Part shown: piece by piece, positions 42,801-51,647 of the stretch | Position numbering within the stretch: position 1 is the first letter of the stretch | Layout of the letters: each line of letters opens with the position of its first letter | Origin: Amycolatopsis oliviviridis | GTDB taxonomy: Bacteria > Actinomycetota > Actinomycetes > Mycobacteriales > Pseudonocardiaceae | DNA length: 64,000 bases | NCBI RefSeq assembly: GCF_014654365.1 | Contig: NZ_BNAY01000001.1 | Coordinates: forward strand, 1,612,001-1,676,000 | Direction of reading: 5' to 3' | Translations under genes and position numbers: made by a program | The notes under the pieces: generated by a model | Databases searched by the model: none | What the model saw: only the letters and a program-made list of their open reading frames with translations | Told to the model about the DNA's origin: nothing

Positions 42801-45800
42801 CGTATCCGGATTTCGAGCGTCGCGGGCTCCCCTCCGTTGGCCAGCCGCCACGCCGTGGGCCGCGCGGCGAACTCGGCCAGCAGCCACAGATCCGGGAAGT
42901 CCTCCAGTCCTGGCCGGAGCCTGAAGGAAACCGGATCCGCACGCTCCGCGGCCAGATGCGCCAGCCGCACCGGCAGCTGTCCAGGACCGTCGACCCGGAC
43001 GAGGTGACCGTTCTCGTGCACCTGCACGCCACGGCCGTTCCAGCCGATCTCGATGACGGCCGTGGGGGCGACGACCGTCCCCGTCCCCCACCGGTTCTTG
43101 ATGTTTTCGACGAGTCGCCGGGCGACCGCGGTTCTGCAGGCCATCAGCCGATAAGGCTTCGCGGGGTCGGGACGCGCCGCTTGATGGACCGCCGAAGCGA
43201 ACAGCGCGGCGCTCGCCTGATCGGATTCGAGGTGCACCTGGTCGCCCAGGCCGTGACGGCGCCCTGCCGACAACGCCATCTTGACGCCGTCCTCGAACCC
43301 GTGCACCACCCCGCGCCAGCCGGGTCCGCCGGCGGGCGACAGGTACCAATCACCGGACGTGCCGCGCCCGGGTCTCCGGGACAGATAGATGCGGCCCGTA
43401 ATAGCCCCGGCGGTGGCGTCGAAGCGCCACAGGGTCGCCAGATCCCAGACATTGGCGGGAAAGAAGACGCCGTTGTTCCCCAGGTTCACGTTTCTCAACG
43501 GATAGCTGACCATCTGTCCGGGCTCCGGTTCGGCGGGGTCGACCCGGTCGAACACGGCGTCGGTGACCTCCAGCGCACCGTCCTCGCGGAACTTCGCCGG
43601 ACCCCGCGACGTGAACACCGTCCGGGAGTAGCCACCTGAGGCCAGCTCACCCGCGAACCCCCCGAGATCGCTCACCGCCCCGTCCACGGCGAGCACCAGC
43701 GGCGCGCGCTCGTCCCGAGGCTCCACGCTGCCGTCACCGAGACGGCCCAGCGCGGCGCGGAGCACCGGACTGTCCCGCAGGGCCGGTCCCAGTTCCCCGG
43801 TCACGGGCCGATCGTCGGAGCGCAGCAGGTGGACGCCGCCGTCCGCGGCGGGTTTGACGACGATCGGCACCGCCTTGCCACGCCATGGGGGTTCGAACCG
43901 GACGCCGTCCGGTCCGGTCACCCGGAAGACACCGTAGGCCCCCTCCTGCCGGGCCCAGGCCCGGACTTCCGCCAGTCTCGCCTCATCCCCCTCGTAGCGG
44001 ACGAAGACGGCCGCCGGACGTCCGTCGGCGTCGGGCAGCAACTCCGCCTTGACGCGATCGGCGAACAGCCCGGACACCTGGTGGAAGATCGGTTCCTCGC
44101 CCGGCAGCCGGGCGGTCGTGGCGTGCACGGGATTGAACAATCCCTCGCGTGCGAGTGCCGCGCTCACCTCGAAGGGAACCGTCCCAGGACGAGCTCCGCC
44201 GGCGGTGAAGGCACCGACGACCACGACCGGACGGGCCGGATCACTCGCCAGTGCCTCCCGTGTCCCTGGCTGTTCCAAATACAGCCGAGCCGCCTCGCCG
44301 CCTCCCGTGCGGAGCCTCATTTCGCCGTTCACCCAGCCGACGACGAACGTGAAGTCGTCGCCGGTCATGGACAGCACCGACGCCGTCCGGCCATCCGGCG
44401 ACGTGTGAGCCCACCCCGCTGCCACCGCGGCAGCCGTCACCAGGGCGTCGGCGGCTTCTCGCGGATCACCGGAGTCCAGGAAGGCGAACACGTCGCCGTC
44501 CGCCACGTGCCGCACGTCTTCGAGCGTCGCGCCGAAGCTCTCCTCGAAAACCGCTTCATCCGGGAACTCGAGCAATCCCGTCGACCGGATCGCGAACGGC
44601 CCCTGGTAGGCGAACGCGTGCACCGGCCCGATCTCTTCGCGAAGCGCGCCGAGGAAATCCGTGGCGAGCCCGGAGCGCGATTCACCCTTGTCCCGCACCA
44701 GGACCGCAAGCGCACCACGCACCGGCTGCTGCCGGAACTCGCGGAAAGTCTCGTTGTCCAGGAACGCGCGCACGGCGTCGGCGACGGTCACCTCGCGGCC
44801 GTCCACTCGGAAACCGCCGCCCACCGCTTCCAGGGTCAAGAAGAGCGGCCCGGGGACTTCGTCGGCGAACGTGTCGGCCCATGGGGCCAGCACGGTCTCG
44901 GTCTCCCCCGCGCGGCCGGTCGTCCGCGAAACGACCACTCCGGACTGGCCACCGGAAAACGCCCAGTTCGTCCGCGTCGAGACACCGGTCTCGGGCTCGG
45001 GGAGGAGGGAGATCAAGGTCTGTTCCCCGTACAGGTTCGCCATCGCCGCGACCGATTCGGGTGACACCACGGGCTCGAAGGGGAGCTCCGGCAGAGTTTC
45101 GAAGGACTTTCGCGATGCCGGATCCAACGCCGAGAAGGCTTCCTTGATCGTGTCGAGTCCGCCGGTCTTCAGCGCCTCGGCACCGAACGACCCCCGCGCC
45201 AGGTGAAATTCGACCTCGGCCACCGGGGGATGCTGCCCCGTATCCTCGACGTCGACGAGGATCTCCAGGAAACGTGCCTGCGGCAGTTCGTATCGAGTGG
45301 CCAGCCTCACCGCCTCGGCTTCCACGGTGTCTCGGATTTCCGTCGCGAGTTCGTTCCCCCACGTGGTCGCCTCGGCCTCGTCCGAGCCGTGCACGAGGAC
45401 CTGGATCTTCGCGCCCTCCCCGCCGTTGGCCAGGCGCCACGCCGAGGCTTGTACCGCGCGACGGACCAGCTCGTGTACTTCCTTCGGCGGGCTCTCGGCG
45501 CCGTGGGTGATCAGCTTCGACGGGATGTTCTCGGCCGCCAGGTCGGCCAACCGGACCGGCGGTGCTTGGGGCTCGTCCGCCCGGACAAGGTGCCCGTCGT
45601 CCGCCACATGGATACCGATTCCGTGCCAGCCGTAATACGTCTTCGCGGTCGAGGCGATGATCGGCCCTTTCCCCCATCGGGACTCGATCGCCCGGAGCGT
45701 TTCCAGCGCACTGGCCCCGTTGCACGCGAGGAGCACATGAGGACGGTCCGCGTCGGGCATTGCCGCCAGGTACACCGACGAGCCGAACAACGCCGCACCC

Positions 45801-48800
45801 GCGGCGTCGCCCTGGATGAGGACCTGGTCGCCCAGTTCATAAGGGCGGGCGGTGGGCAGCGCGACGCCGATCCCGGACTCGTTGCCGTGCACGACGCTGC
45901 GCCAACCGGGCTCGCCCCCGGGCACGAGATACGCCTCGCCGCCGAGATCCGCGGTACCCGGCCTCTTCGAGAAGTAGATCCGGCTCGACACGGGATCGGC
46001 GCGTGTCTCGACCCGCCACTGGTTGACGATGTCGACCGGATCGCGGGGGAAGAACGCACCATGGATTCCCGACATGGCGTCGACCAAGGCGTAGCTCGCC
46101 ACGTCCGAAGGGCCGGGTACGACCGCGTCGACTCGGTCGAGGCCGGGCTCCATGAGAGCCATTTGACCGCCGGCGAGAAACACCGGACCGCGAGCCGCGA
46201 AGACGTCCCGCGCGTAGCCGCCCGCGGCGAGGTCCGCCGCGAGCTTTTCGAGTCCGGTGAGGGTTCCTGCCAAGGGAATCAGCAGCGGAGTCCGAGGGCG
46301 TCCTGCCTCGTTCCGCCCGAGGGCCTCGCGTAGCTGACGGCTGTCGCGCAGGGCCTGCCCGGGTTCCCCGGTGGCGGGGCGGCCGTCGGAGCGCGTCAAA
46401 TGGACCTGGCCGCCCGCGGCCGGTTTGAGGAAGATCGGCACAGCGACCTGCCAAGGCACCTTCATCCGCCTGCCGTCGGTTCCCCTGAGTGTCCGAACCC
46501 CGGCCGCACCCGCTCTGGTGGCCCAGGCGCGCACTCGGGCCAGTTCCCTTTCGTCTCCTTGGTGCCGGACGAACAGCGCGACCGGATCACCTTCCGGACC
46601 AGAGATCAGTTCGGTCTTGATCCGGTCCGCGAACAGACCCGATACCAGAACGGCGTCGCGGAGCGCGTCCCTGTTCGCGGCGTACACCGGGTTGAACAGG
46701 CCTTCTCGCGCCAAGGCCGCTCCGACGTCGAACCGGACGCCGCCGGGCCGGGCCTCACCGTTCCCGAAATCCCCGACCAGCACCACCGGCCTGTCCGGAT
46801 CTGACACCAGGCCCGCCTTCAGTCCCGGCTCGGCGAGGAACAGCCGCACGACTTCTTCTCCGCCCAGTGGGTATCGGACGTCGGCCGTGTTCGCGCGGGC
46901 GCGCACGACCTGGTCATCACCGGGTAGCACCATCACCGACGCACCAGGTCGTTCCGCCTTGACCACCGCGGCGGTGGCCAGCGCCGCGTCCGCCGCGAAC
47001 GGGCCCGCGGTGTCCAGCAACGCGAACGTCCCGTTGTCGGTCACGTGCCGAAGGTCCTCCGGCCGCATCCCGAAGGTTTCCTGGAACACCGCGTTCGGCG
47101 GGAAGACGAGTGCGCCGTGTTCCCAGAACTGAAAGGTGCCTTGGTAGCCGAAAGCCTGAATCGGGCCGATTCGGGCTCCGAGCGCGGTGCCGAATTCCGC
47201 GACCAGATCCTTCGCATCCTTGTTTTCCGTCCAGCCGAGCATTAGGAGCGGCCGCCGCACCGGTTCGGCCAGGAACCGCTGGAACGCGTCGGTCGTCCAG
47301 AGCCGATCCACGGTGGTGACCGGGTCGAGAACTTCCTTTCCGACACGGAATCCGTCGTCATGCGGCCAAAGCACCACCAGTTGCGGAAGTGGACGCTGAT
47401 CGGCGACCAGCCGCGCCCACGGAGCGGGCTCGAGCAGGCCGCCAGAGTCGGTTTGGTCCGCCCGGAGGGTGAATCGCATCGTATGCGCGCTGGAATTGCG
47501 CCACATGTCCACGGCAAGGCGGCTCACCTCGTCCGGTAACAAGGCGACCAGGTTCTCCTCGCCGTAGGCGTTCGCGACGATGACTGGTTCCGGCGCCTCA
47601 CCCTTCGGCCGCGTCCCTCCCTGCTCCGCGGGGAACAGCGCCTCCGACTCCTCGAAGTCCCGGCCGGCCAACCATTCGCCGAATTGCGAGAGACTCATTT
47701 CGGTGGGCCCGGACAGGGGATCGGCCGTCAAGGACGTCAGCTGATCCACGAGGACCACCCGGTTCCCACCCGAGAGACCGGCCCGGACGAAGGCCGACTC
47801 GTCGGCGTTGGACAGCATCTGCCCGCCGTCGTCCGACAGCCGTTCCCAGAACGCTCGCAGCGCCGCGTCCTCCGGCGGCCGCGCTCCCGGTGCCGCCGAT
47901 GGGCCGGCTCCGGCCGGTGACAGGACGTCGCCCTCTTGTGGCGCGCCACCCAGGATCCGCCCCTCCCTGGGCCAGCCCACGGCATCGACGAGACTCCGGG
48001 CGCGAGCTTCGGCGGCCACCACGCCCTCGCCGGTGTGGAGACGGCCGGGCCGGATCAACTCGGCCGCCACCAGATCGGTCGCGGCCTGATGGCGTTCTCG
48101 ATGAGCCTCGTGCACCCGAGACGGCTTCTCCTCGATGAACAGCCGTGGCGGCTGGTGATGACCGCTCATGATCTCTCGCGCGCGGGTGAACACCGCGTCG
48201 TCCGGTTTCAGCTCGGACAGGGCGGCCCGCGCCTCCTCGATCTCCCGCCGGTAGGCCGGTAACGGATCTCCCGGCTCCGAGTAGACCCCCGGTCCGTAGA
48301 GACCGGCCGGGGGACGTTGCCCGTCCACCCGGACCTGCGCCAGGCCGAGCTGCTCATCCCCAGGGGGACGTACGAGCGGTGAGATGGAGACCTGCGCCAG
48401 CACTTGGTCCGGCGTCACCGTCACGGCACCCGCCGGGAAGTCACCCAGCCGCGACCTGACTCGCGACTCGACGAACGCGGTCAGCTCGGTCGTGCCGGCC
48501 GAGGCCCCCGGGGCGACGAAGACCGCGCCCTGCAAACGAGGCGGCGCGTCAGGGCGTGCCTGCACCGCGGCGTCCACGAAACCGTCGACCATCAGCCCGA
48601 GGGAAACCGCCGCGTTTTCCGGGAGGCGGCCCTCGTCGGTCAGCCGGGCTTCGAGGGTCACCCGCGCACGCCCCTCGTCGCGCACGCTCTCGTGCGGTTG
48701 TCGCGGCGGCGTTTCCGCCGAAGTCGTGTGGACCGCGGATTGGGCGGGCCCGGCAGCGATAGCGTCCACATAGGACTGTGGCGCGACGGGGAAAAGCCGC

Positions 48801-49945
48801 TCCCCGGTGCTGATCCCGCCCTCGGTCTTGACCTCGCCTGCCGGGATCGTCAGCCGCGGCGCGCTCGGCAGACGATCCAACGCGTCCAGCGACCCCGCAC
48901 CACTGCCCGGCGAACCACTACGGCCTCCGCCGAATCCCGACAACGCCCCCAGCATCCCCAACCACGGACTCGCGTGCGGCGAACCGGTCGCCAAGTTGAT
49001 CACCGGAGCGGTGATCAACACCACCCCCACCTGACCGAACCCATACGACACATGCCCCAACGCCTCCACCGAACCAGGAATCGCCCGCGGCGCCACCGCC
49101 AGCCGATCCCCCGTCTCCTTCAACGACTCCAGCGTCACCCCCTCTATCTTCAACCGCTCCGCCAGCAACCTCGCCGCTTCCTCATCCGCCGCCTTCCCCG
49201 CCACACCCCGCACCCACACCGCACCCGCGTGGAACACCCCCGCGAACGCACCACCCAAAGCACCACCCACGAACGACCCCAGCAACGACTTGCCATCCAG
49301 CCCGTCCCGCTTCCCCGCCGCGATCTGACCAGCCTGGATCGACAGATCCAGACCACCCATGATCCCCGCACCCGCAGCCGCGAACCCCGCCACCGGAACC
49401 AAGGCCCTGCCCACCCCATTGACCACCTGAACGCCCAGTTCCTTCGTCAGCCTCAATCCGGCAAGCGCCTTCATCTTCGCCACCAGACCACGCCAGATCG
49501 CCATCAACGCCTGCCGCGCCGTCAACTGCGCCAACCCCACGAACGCCGCACCGATCAACGTCGCCAGCAAATGAACGATCGTCGCCAGCGCCATCGCCGC
49601 CATCGCGATCATCATGACCTTGGCCTTCACCACATCCGCCGCCGCCGTCTTCGCCATCCCCGCCAGGCTCTCCGACGCCTCCCCCAACGCCTCCACACCC
49701 GAAACCATGTCCCGCCCCAGAAACGACGAAAAGAACTGCCCCGTGTCCCCCTCCAGCACCGCGTCCACCCCAGCACCGTTCGCCCGCAACGCGGCTTGAT
49801 AGTCCTGCGCGGCCGCCTCGAACTCACGCCACGCCCGCGCCAACTCGGCCAGCGCCGCGTCGTTACCCTCCGGCCAGGGCATCCCCAACGTCACCAAAAA
49901 GAACTTCTGCAGCTCAGGCGGCAACCTCACCGAACCACCCGACAC
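39890..49945 (-). CDS. Giant 3,351-residue CpnT/WXG100-like protein with three 'lonely Cys'-type modules
   Basis: Residues 1-210 resemble the WXG100-like N-terminus of CpnT-type type VII substrates (PPELQKFFLVTLGMPWPEGN, LARAWREFEAAAQDYQAALR, several hydrophobic helices). About 210-780 is low-complexity and helical. Then come three homologous modules of about 850 residues, starting near 785 (NAYGEENLVALLP), 1630 (NLYGEQTLISLLP) and 2490 (DAQGRRNLLDLG). Each has the only cysteine of its module at the end of a hydrophobic strand (Cys1408 HVLLACNGA, Cys2270 YRLMACRTA, Cys3115 EVLLLGCHVA), and a His-Gly 54-55 residues earlier (His1353, His2215, His3061). The start is GTG 49945 with GGGAGGAGGT upstream. 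Name and protease idea are inference; the family is described as 'lonely Cys domain' giants in actinomycetes. Confidence 0.88.
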   Translation of the reverse strand: MSGGSVRLPPELQKFFLVTLGMPWPEGNDAALAELARAWREFEAAAQDYQAALRANGAGVDAVLEGDTGQFFSSFLGRDMVSGVEALGEASESLAGMAKTAAADVVKAKVMMIAMAAMALATIVHLLATLIGAAFVGLAQLTARQALMAIWRGLVAKMKALAGLRLTKELGVQVVNGVGRALVPVAGFAAAGAGIMGGLDLSIQAGQIAAGKRDGLDGKSLLGSFVGGALGGAFAGVFHAGAVWVRGVAGKAADEEAARLLAERLKIEGVTLESLKETGDRLAVAPRAIPGSVEALGHVSYGFGQVGVVLITAPVINLATGSPHASPWLGMLGALSGFGGGRSGSPGSGAGSLDALDRLPSAPRLTIPAGEVKTEGGISTGERLFPVAPQSYVDAIAAGPAQSAVHTTSAETPPRQPHESVRDEGRARVTLEARLTDEGRLPENAAVSLGLMVDGFVDAAVQARPDAPPRLQGAVFVAPGASAGTTELTAFVESRVRSRLGDFPAGAVTVTPDQVLAQVSISPLVRPPGDEQLGLAQVRVDGQRPPAGLYGPGVYSEPGDPLPAYRREIEEARAALSELKPDDAVFTRAREIMSGHHQPPRLFIEEKPSRVHEAHRERHQAATDLVAAELIRPGRLHTGEGVVAAEARARSLVDAVGWPREGRILGGAPQEGDVLSPAGAGPSAAPGARPPEDAALRAFWERLSDDGGQMLSNADESAFVRAGLSGGNRVVLVDQLTSLTADPLSGPTEMSLSQFGEWLAGRDFEESEALFPAEQGGTRPKGEAPEPVIVANAYGEENLVALLPDEVSRLAVDMWRNSSAHTMRFTLRADQTDSGGLLEPAPWARLVADQRPLPQLVVLWPHDDGFRVGKEVLDPVTTVDRLWTTDAFQRFLAEPVRRPLLMLGWTENKDAKDLVAEFGTALGARIGPIQAFGYQGTFQFWEHGALVFPPNAVFQETFGMRPEDLRHVTDNGTFALLDTAGPFAADAALATAAVVKAERPGASVMVLPGDDQVVRARANTADVRYPLGGEEVVRLFLAEPGLKAGLVSDPDRPVVLVGDFGNGEARPGGVRFDVGAALAREGLFNPVYAANRDALRDAVLVSGLFADRIKTELISGPEGDPVALFVRHQGDERELARVRAWATRAGAAGVRTLRGTDGRRMKVPWQVAVPIFLKPAAGGQVHLTRSDGRPATGEPGQALRDSRQLREALGRNEAGRPRTPLLIPLAGTLTGLEKLAADLAAGGYARDVFAARGPVFLAGGQMALMEPGLDRVDAVVPGPSDVASYALVDAMSGIHGAFFPRDPVDIVNQWRVETRADPVSSRIYFSKRPGTADLGGEAYLVPGGEPGWRSVVHGNESGIGVALPTARPYELGDQVLIQGDAAGAALFGSSVYLAAMPDADRPHVLLACNGASALETLRAIESRWGKGPIIASTAKTYYGWHGIGIHVADDGHLVRADEPQAPPVRLADLAAENIPSKLITHGAESPPKEVHELVRRAVQASAWRLANGGEGAKIQVLVHGSDEAEATTWGNELATEIRDTVEAEAVRLATRYELPQARFLEILVDVEDTGQHPPVAEVEFHLARGSFGAEALKTGGLDTIKEAFSALDPASRKSFETLPELPFEPVVSPESVAAMANLYGEQTLISLLPEPETGVSTRTNWAFSGGQSGVVVSRTTGRAGETETVLAPWADTFADEVPGPLFLTLEAVGGGFRVDGREVTVADAVRAFLDNETFREFRQQPVRGALAVLVRDKGESRSGLATDFLGALREEIGPVHAFAYQGPFAIRSTGLLEFPDEAVFEESFGATLEDVRHVADGDVFAFLDSGDPREAADALVTAAAVAAGWAHTSPDGRTASVLSMTGDDFTFVVGWVNGEMRLRTGGGEAARLYLEQPGTREALASDPARPVVVVGAFTAGGARPGTVPFEVSAALAREGLFNPVHATTARLPGEEPIFHQVSGLFADRVKAELLPDADGRPAAVFVRYEGDEARLAEVRAWARQEGAYGVFRVTGPDGVRFEPPWRGKAVPIVVKPAADGGVHLLRSDDRPVTGELGPALRDSPVLRAALGRLGDGSVEPRDERAPLVLAVDGAVSDLGGFAGELASGGYSRTVFTSRGPAKFREDGALEVTDAVFDRVDPAEPEPGQMVSYPLRNVNLGNNGVFFPANVWDLATLWRFDATAGAITGRIYLSRRPGRGTSGDWYLSPAGGPGWRGVVHGFEDGVKMALSAGRRHGLGDQVHLESDQASAALFASAVHQAARPDPAKPYRLMACRTAVARRLVENIKNRWGTGTVVAPTAVIEIGWNGRGVQVHENGHLVRVDGPGQLPVRLAHLAAERADPVSFRLRPGLEDFPDLWLLAEFAARPTAWRLANGGEPATLEIRIRGAEPGSGWADTLRDVARAAFDGEAQRLTNEFGLPDATGRLAVRTDFTDVGAVLSRAEIEVRLPEGDFGLAALESGREDAIVRAFAALTPDAPAEHASAAPRVPLEGKLLADAQGRRNLLDLGSDPEVSRMLESRWDRSSDFDQRILAKPVRDEEGNADYAEVLAPWAHTLSDGSTPVRFLVVDAVGSPLDAAWRVAGDDRFQDLMSGPVRPRLVVLATAGSVPAPPAFAERFTRILAALTGPLQGYHFTGQVDLLDSHGVLVADPAEFTIVSRLSIEDLQPYENGTVFGLRAPGDDTLTENALAVARAPELTGAIVLFASGAAPAHFRAGLVEHAQEAELTGAEAGRMLLENPRLRELLGEGRRVVLLSEAGADRNGHGGKGFDLVDALLAQNFHNDVYAHTGPVPAVGEGLDLVGVSQWRTGEVKTEVLADAAGRPAALFVRYPGDTERFREVREWVAGGDSAASRFYEDQDGRWELPGRPVPLFLGARSAGEVGAIRDNEAGEAAALTYADVSLVLRDDPDLRALLGSLGHGFADPAKERWLMPVSLDHPLTELGAFHEGMAAGGYSRWTRAPRGQVTLLPGGVLGVRGDGFAAWKPVKPGRDNVFSYPSTSARGVHGQFFPIRDFEAVQWRSSTAEERPAGTRFYASEVAGADGSPAWRVFVTPASSDAPWVTDVHGVADGDLVVALKTGHPHRRGDVVAMSDPATIATVLYGNTAFDSVKPAEVLLLGCHVAEPAPNADSTAKRVDDVRVPGTHKPMALIAPTAPVGRVFDLVPAVMNGNHLVRLGSEDLPPLPAADLVATVIDPAWVPDVSDGDRFTEVRTLGVKLARAAVWRSLSGAVPEPVRVRIEGHGRDEQAAGSLNAETVRVTESEFLAETDRLHTLYGLEPVEWGELAVRTVQHVAGPGRTGSLVTVDLPVDDVGGIALARFEQRLAELSDDDDTTPPQPELEELERLFAPMKKNGSS

Positions 49946-50153
49946 ATCTCTTCACCTCCTCCCACCAGGATCGAGTGCGTGGGTGTATAGGCGAATATCA
50001 TTCTTTCGGCGTAGTTCCCGGTCGGAACTGCGCTTACCGCCGATTCATCGGGAAATCCCTCGCCCGCGGTCATCCGAAGCAGGTCGTGGGTGGTGTCGGG
50101 ATCGCGCCGGCCCGGCGGCCGGGGGCGTTTCAGGGGACTCAGTGCGCCGTGTC

Positions 50154-50200
50154 GCGAAAGCCACTTTCGCAACCTTCAACGTTGCGGAAGTGGCTTTCAC
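50154..50200. repeat. Inverted repeat, family C (GCGAAAGCCAC...)
   Basis: Arm GCGAAAGCCACTTTCGCAAC (50154-50173) pairs with GTTGCGGAAGTGGCTTTCAC (50181-50200) with two mismatches and a seven-base loop. A near-identical repeat lies at 57962-58014. Confidence 0.8.
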
Positions 50201-50244
50201 AACCTACTTGACCAGCGGAGAGCCGACTTTGCCACGACCCGTGC

Positions 50245-50279
50245 GCCTAGGTACAGGATGGGGGCCTTCACGTACTTGG
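50245..50279. repeat. Half copy of the 2093-2155 hairpin sequence
   Basis: GCGCCTAG followed by GGGGGCCTTCACGTACTT matches 2119-2153 in order and spacing, but the complementary arm is missing. It shows that this hairpin family spreads or decays as a unit. Confidence 0.7.
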
Positions 50280-50299
50280 CGAGGCCTTCACGACCATGG

Positions 50300-50557
50300 T
50301 CAGGCAGTCAAGGTGCGCGTGGCCGCGAAGACGTCACGCGCAACGTCCGTGAGCTGGGCGGGCACCAGGTCGCCGACTCTCGCCGGGCGTGCCGCGCAGA
50401 TCCAGCCGCCGACGATCAGCCGCGTGACGGCGACGCGGTCGCACCAGCCGCCATCCACGGCAAGGTCCGGCTCGCAGCCTGCGAGCAATTCGCCCCGACC
50501 GGCGGCGACAGCGCCCAGAATGGCGCGTTCGCGATGATTCAGCTCCGCAGGATCCAT
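50300..50557 (-). CDS. Small conserved hypothetical protein
   Basis: An 85-residue protein, MDPAELNHRERAILGAVAAG..., with Cys and Trp in a compact centre (GCEPDLAVDGGWCDRVAVTRLIVGGWICAA) and a C-terminal region VPAQLTDVARDVF. Its size and rhythm resemble short winged-helix-like or unknown proteins common in Pseudonocardiaceae. No homologue is named. It is divergent from GntR with 310 bases between start codons. Confidence 0.68.
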   Translation of the reverse strand: MDPAELNHRERAILGAVAAGRGELLAGCEPDLAVDGGWCDRVAVTRLIVGGWICAARPARVGDLVPAQLTDVARDVFAATRTLTA

Positions 50558-50867
50558 TCCCGATCACCGTCCCGGTGCTCTCATTCGAGGACGTCTCAGG
50601 CATCCTCTCTTCCCAGTGAGCCCGATCCGCCCGGCCAGGACAACAGAACCGGCCACGTTCGGAGGTATCCGGACAGCACTTCGGCCCAAGCGGGCAGAAA
50701 TGGCCGACATTGCGCCATCCGACGGAATTCCATGGCCGAAAGTGCGGATACGACCAGACGAAAACACCCTCCGGCGTCCGCACCCCCGGGCAAACCTGTC
50801 GAAATGGTTACGATCGACGTTCGTGAAATCTCGCTGCGTAGAACCGTACTGCACGGACTCGGGTACC
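50558..50867. other. Divergent intergenic region between the small protein and the GntR gene
   Basis: 310 bases without a convincing gene. A frame continuing upstream of GntR to 50616 exists, but its residues do not look like a GntR N-terminus. Promoters for both flanking genes must lie here; no clear GntR operator could be picked by eye. Confidence 0.5.
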
Positions 50868-51647
50868 ATGACCGATCCGGCACGCGCCGGAATCCCGGAA
50901 GACGGACGCATTCCGCGCTACTATCGGGCGAAAAGGCAGATTCTCGCACTGTGCAAAACGCTGGGCGAAGGCGTCGCGTTGCCTTCGGAGCGCCAGTTGT
51001 GCACCCGATTGGGCGTCGCACGCGCCACACTTCGGCAAGCGGTACTGCAGCTCGTGGTCGAAGGCTGGGTGGACTCGCGCCAGGGCAGCGGCAGTTTCGT
51101 CGTCGGACGCCGGAAAATCGCGCAGCACCTGGGTTCGGCCGACGGGCCGGACCAGGACGCCCTGACCGGCCGGACCTGGACCACGTTCGAACGGCGGCGG
51201 GCAGGCTGCGAACTGGCACAAGAGCTGCGAATACACCGGAACGATCCAGTGATCCACCTGGAATGTGTGCGCGGCTCCGGCGACGAGATTCTCGCCGTCG
51301 AGTCTGCGTTCATCCCGGCGAAACGGTTTCCCGGTCTCAACCACGCCCCCGTCGGAGAACGGTCGCTGCATGACGAATTGCGGACCCGGTTCGGCATCGC
51401 GTTCGGCGGCGCCGACCAAGGAACGGAAACCGCGCACGTGAGCCCCCGGGAAGCGGACCTGCTGGGCACTCTCGCCGCGCTGCCGGCGCTGGTGGTCCAC
51501 CGAACCTCCTGGGACGCGCTGGGCGAGCCGTTCGAGCGGGTCCGCACTCTCTACCGAGGGGACCGGCTGACCCTGGTGAATCGGCTGGGTTCCGTCGAAC
51601 GCCGTCGCGAGCACGAACAGGCGGAGAACCGGTCATCCTGCAGCTGA
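50868..51647 (+). CDS. GntR-family regulator with UTRA effector domain
   Basis: A 259-residue HutC-type regulator. The winged helix is at about 15-75 (IPRYYRAKRQILALCKTLGEG, LPSERQLCTRLGVARATLRQAVLQLVVEGWV, GSGSFVV), and the UTRA domain covers about 90-245 (VIHLECVRGSGDEILAVESAFIP, VHRTSWDALGEPFERVRTLYRGDR). The ATG at 50868 begins MTDPARAG; no strong ribosome-binding site precedes it. It is convergent with the dehydrogenase gene, overlapping by 15 bases, so any control of it is indirect. Confidence 0.92.
   Translation: MTDPARAGIPEDGRIPRYYRAKRQILALCKTLGEGVALPSERQLCTRLGVARATLRQAVLQLVVEGWVDSRQGSGSFVVGRRKIAQHLGSADGPDQDALTGRTWTTFERRRAGCELAQELRIHRNDPVIHLECVRGSGDEILAVESAFIPAKRFPGLNHAPVGERSLHDELRTRFGIAFGGADQGTETAHVSPREADLLGTLAALPALVVHRTSWDALGEPFERVRTLYRGDRLTLVNRLGSVERRREHEQAENRSSCS

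Larger units (their letters stand above)
49946..50299. other. Region upstream of the giant gene
   Basis: No gene is supported. It contains the promoter region of the giant gene, an inverted repeat of family C (50154-50200) and a half copy of the 2093-2155 hairpin (50245-50279). Confidence 0.6.

Noticed and set aside
48404-49990. Open frame of 528 codons on the plus strand opposite the giant gene
   Set aside because: The residues are almost only Arg, His, Gln, Pro, Thr, with no hydrophobic core. It mirrors the unusual codon use of the true gene on the other strand.
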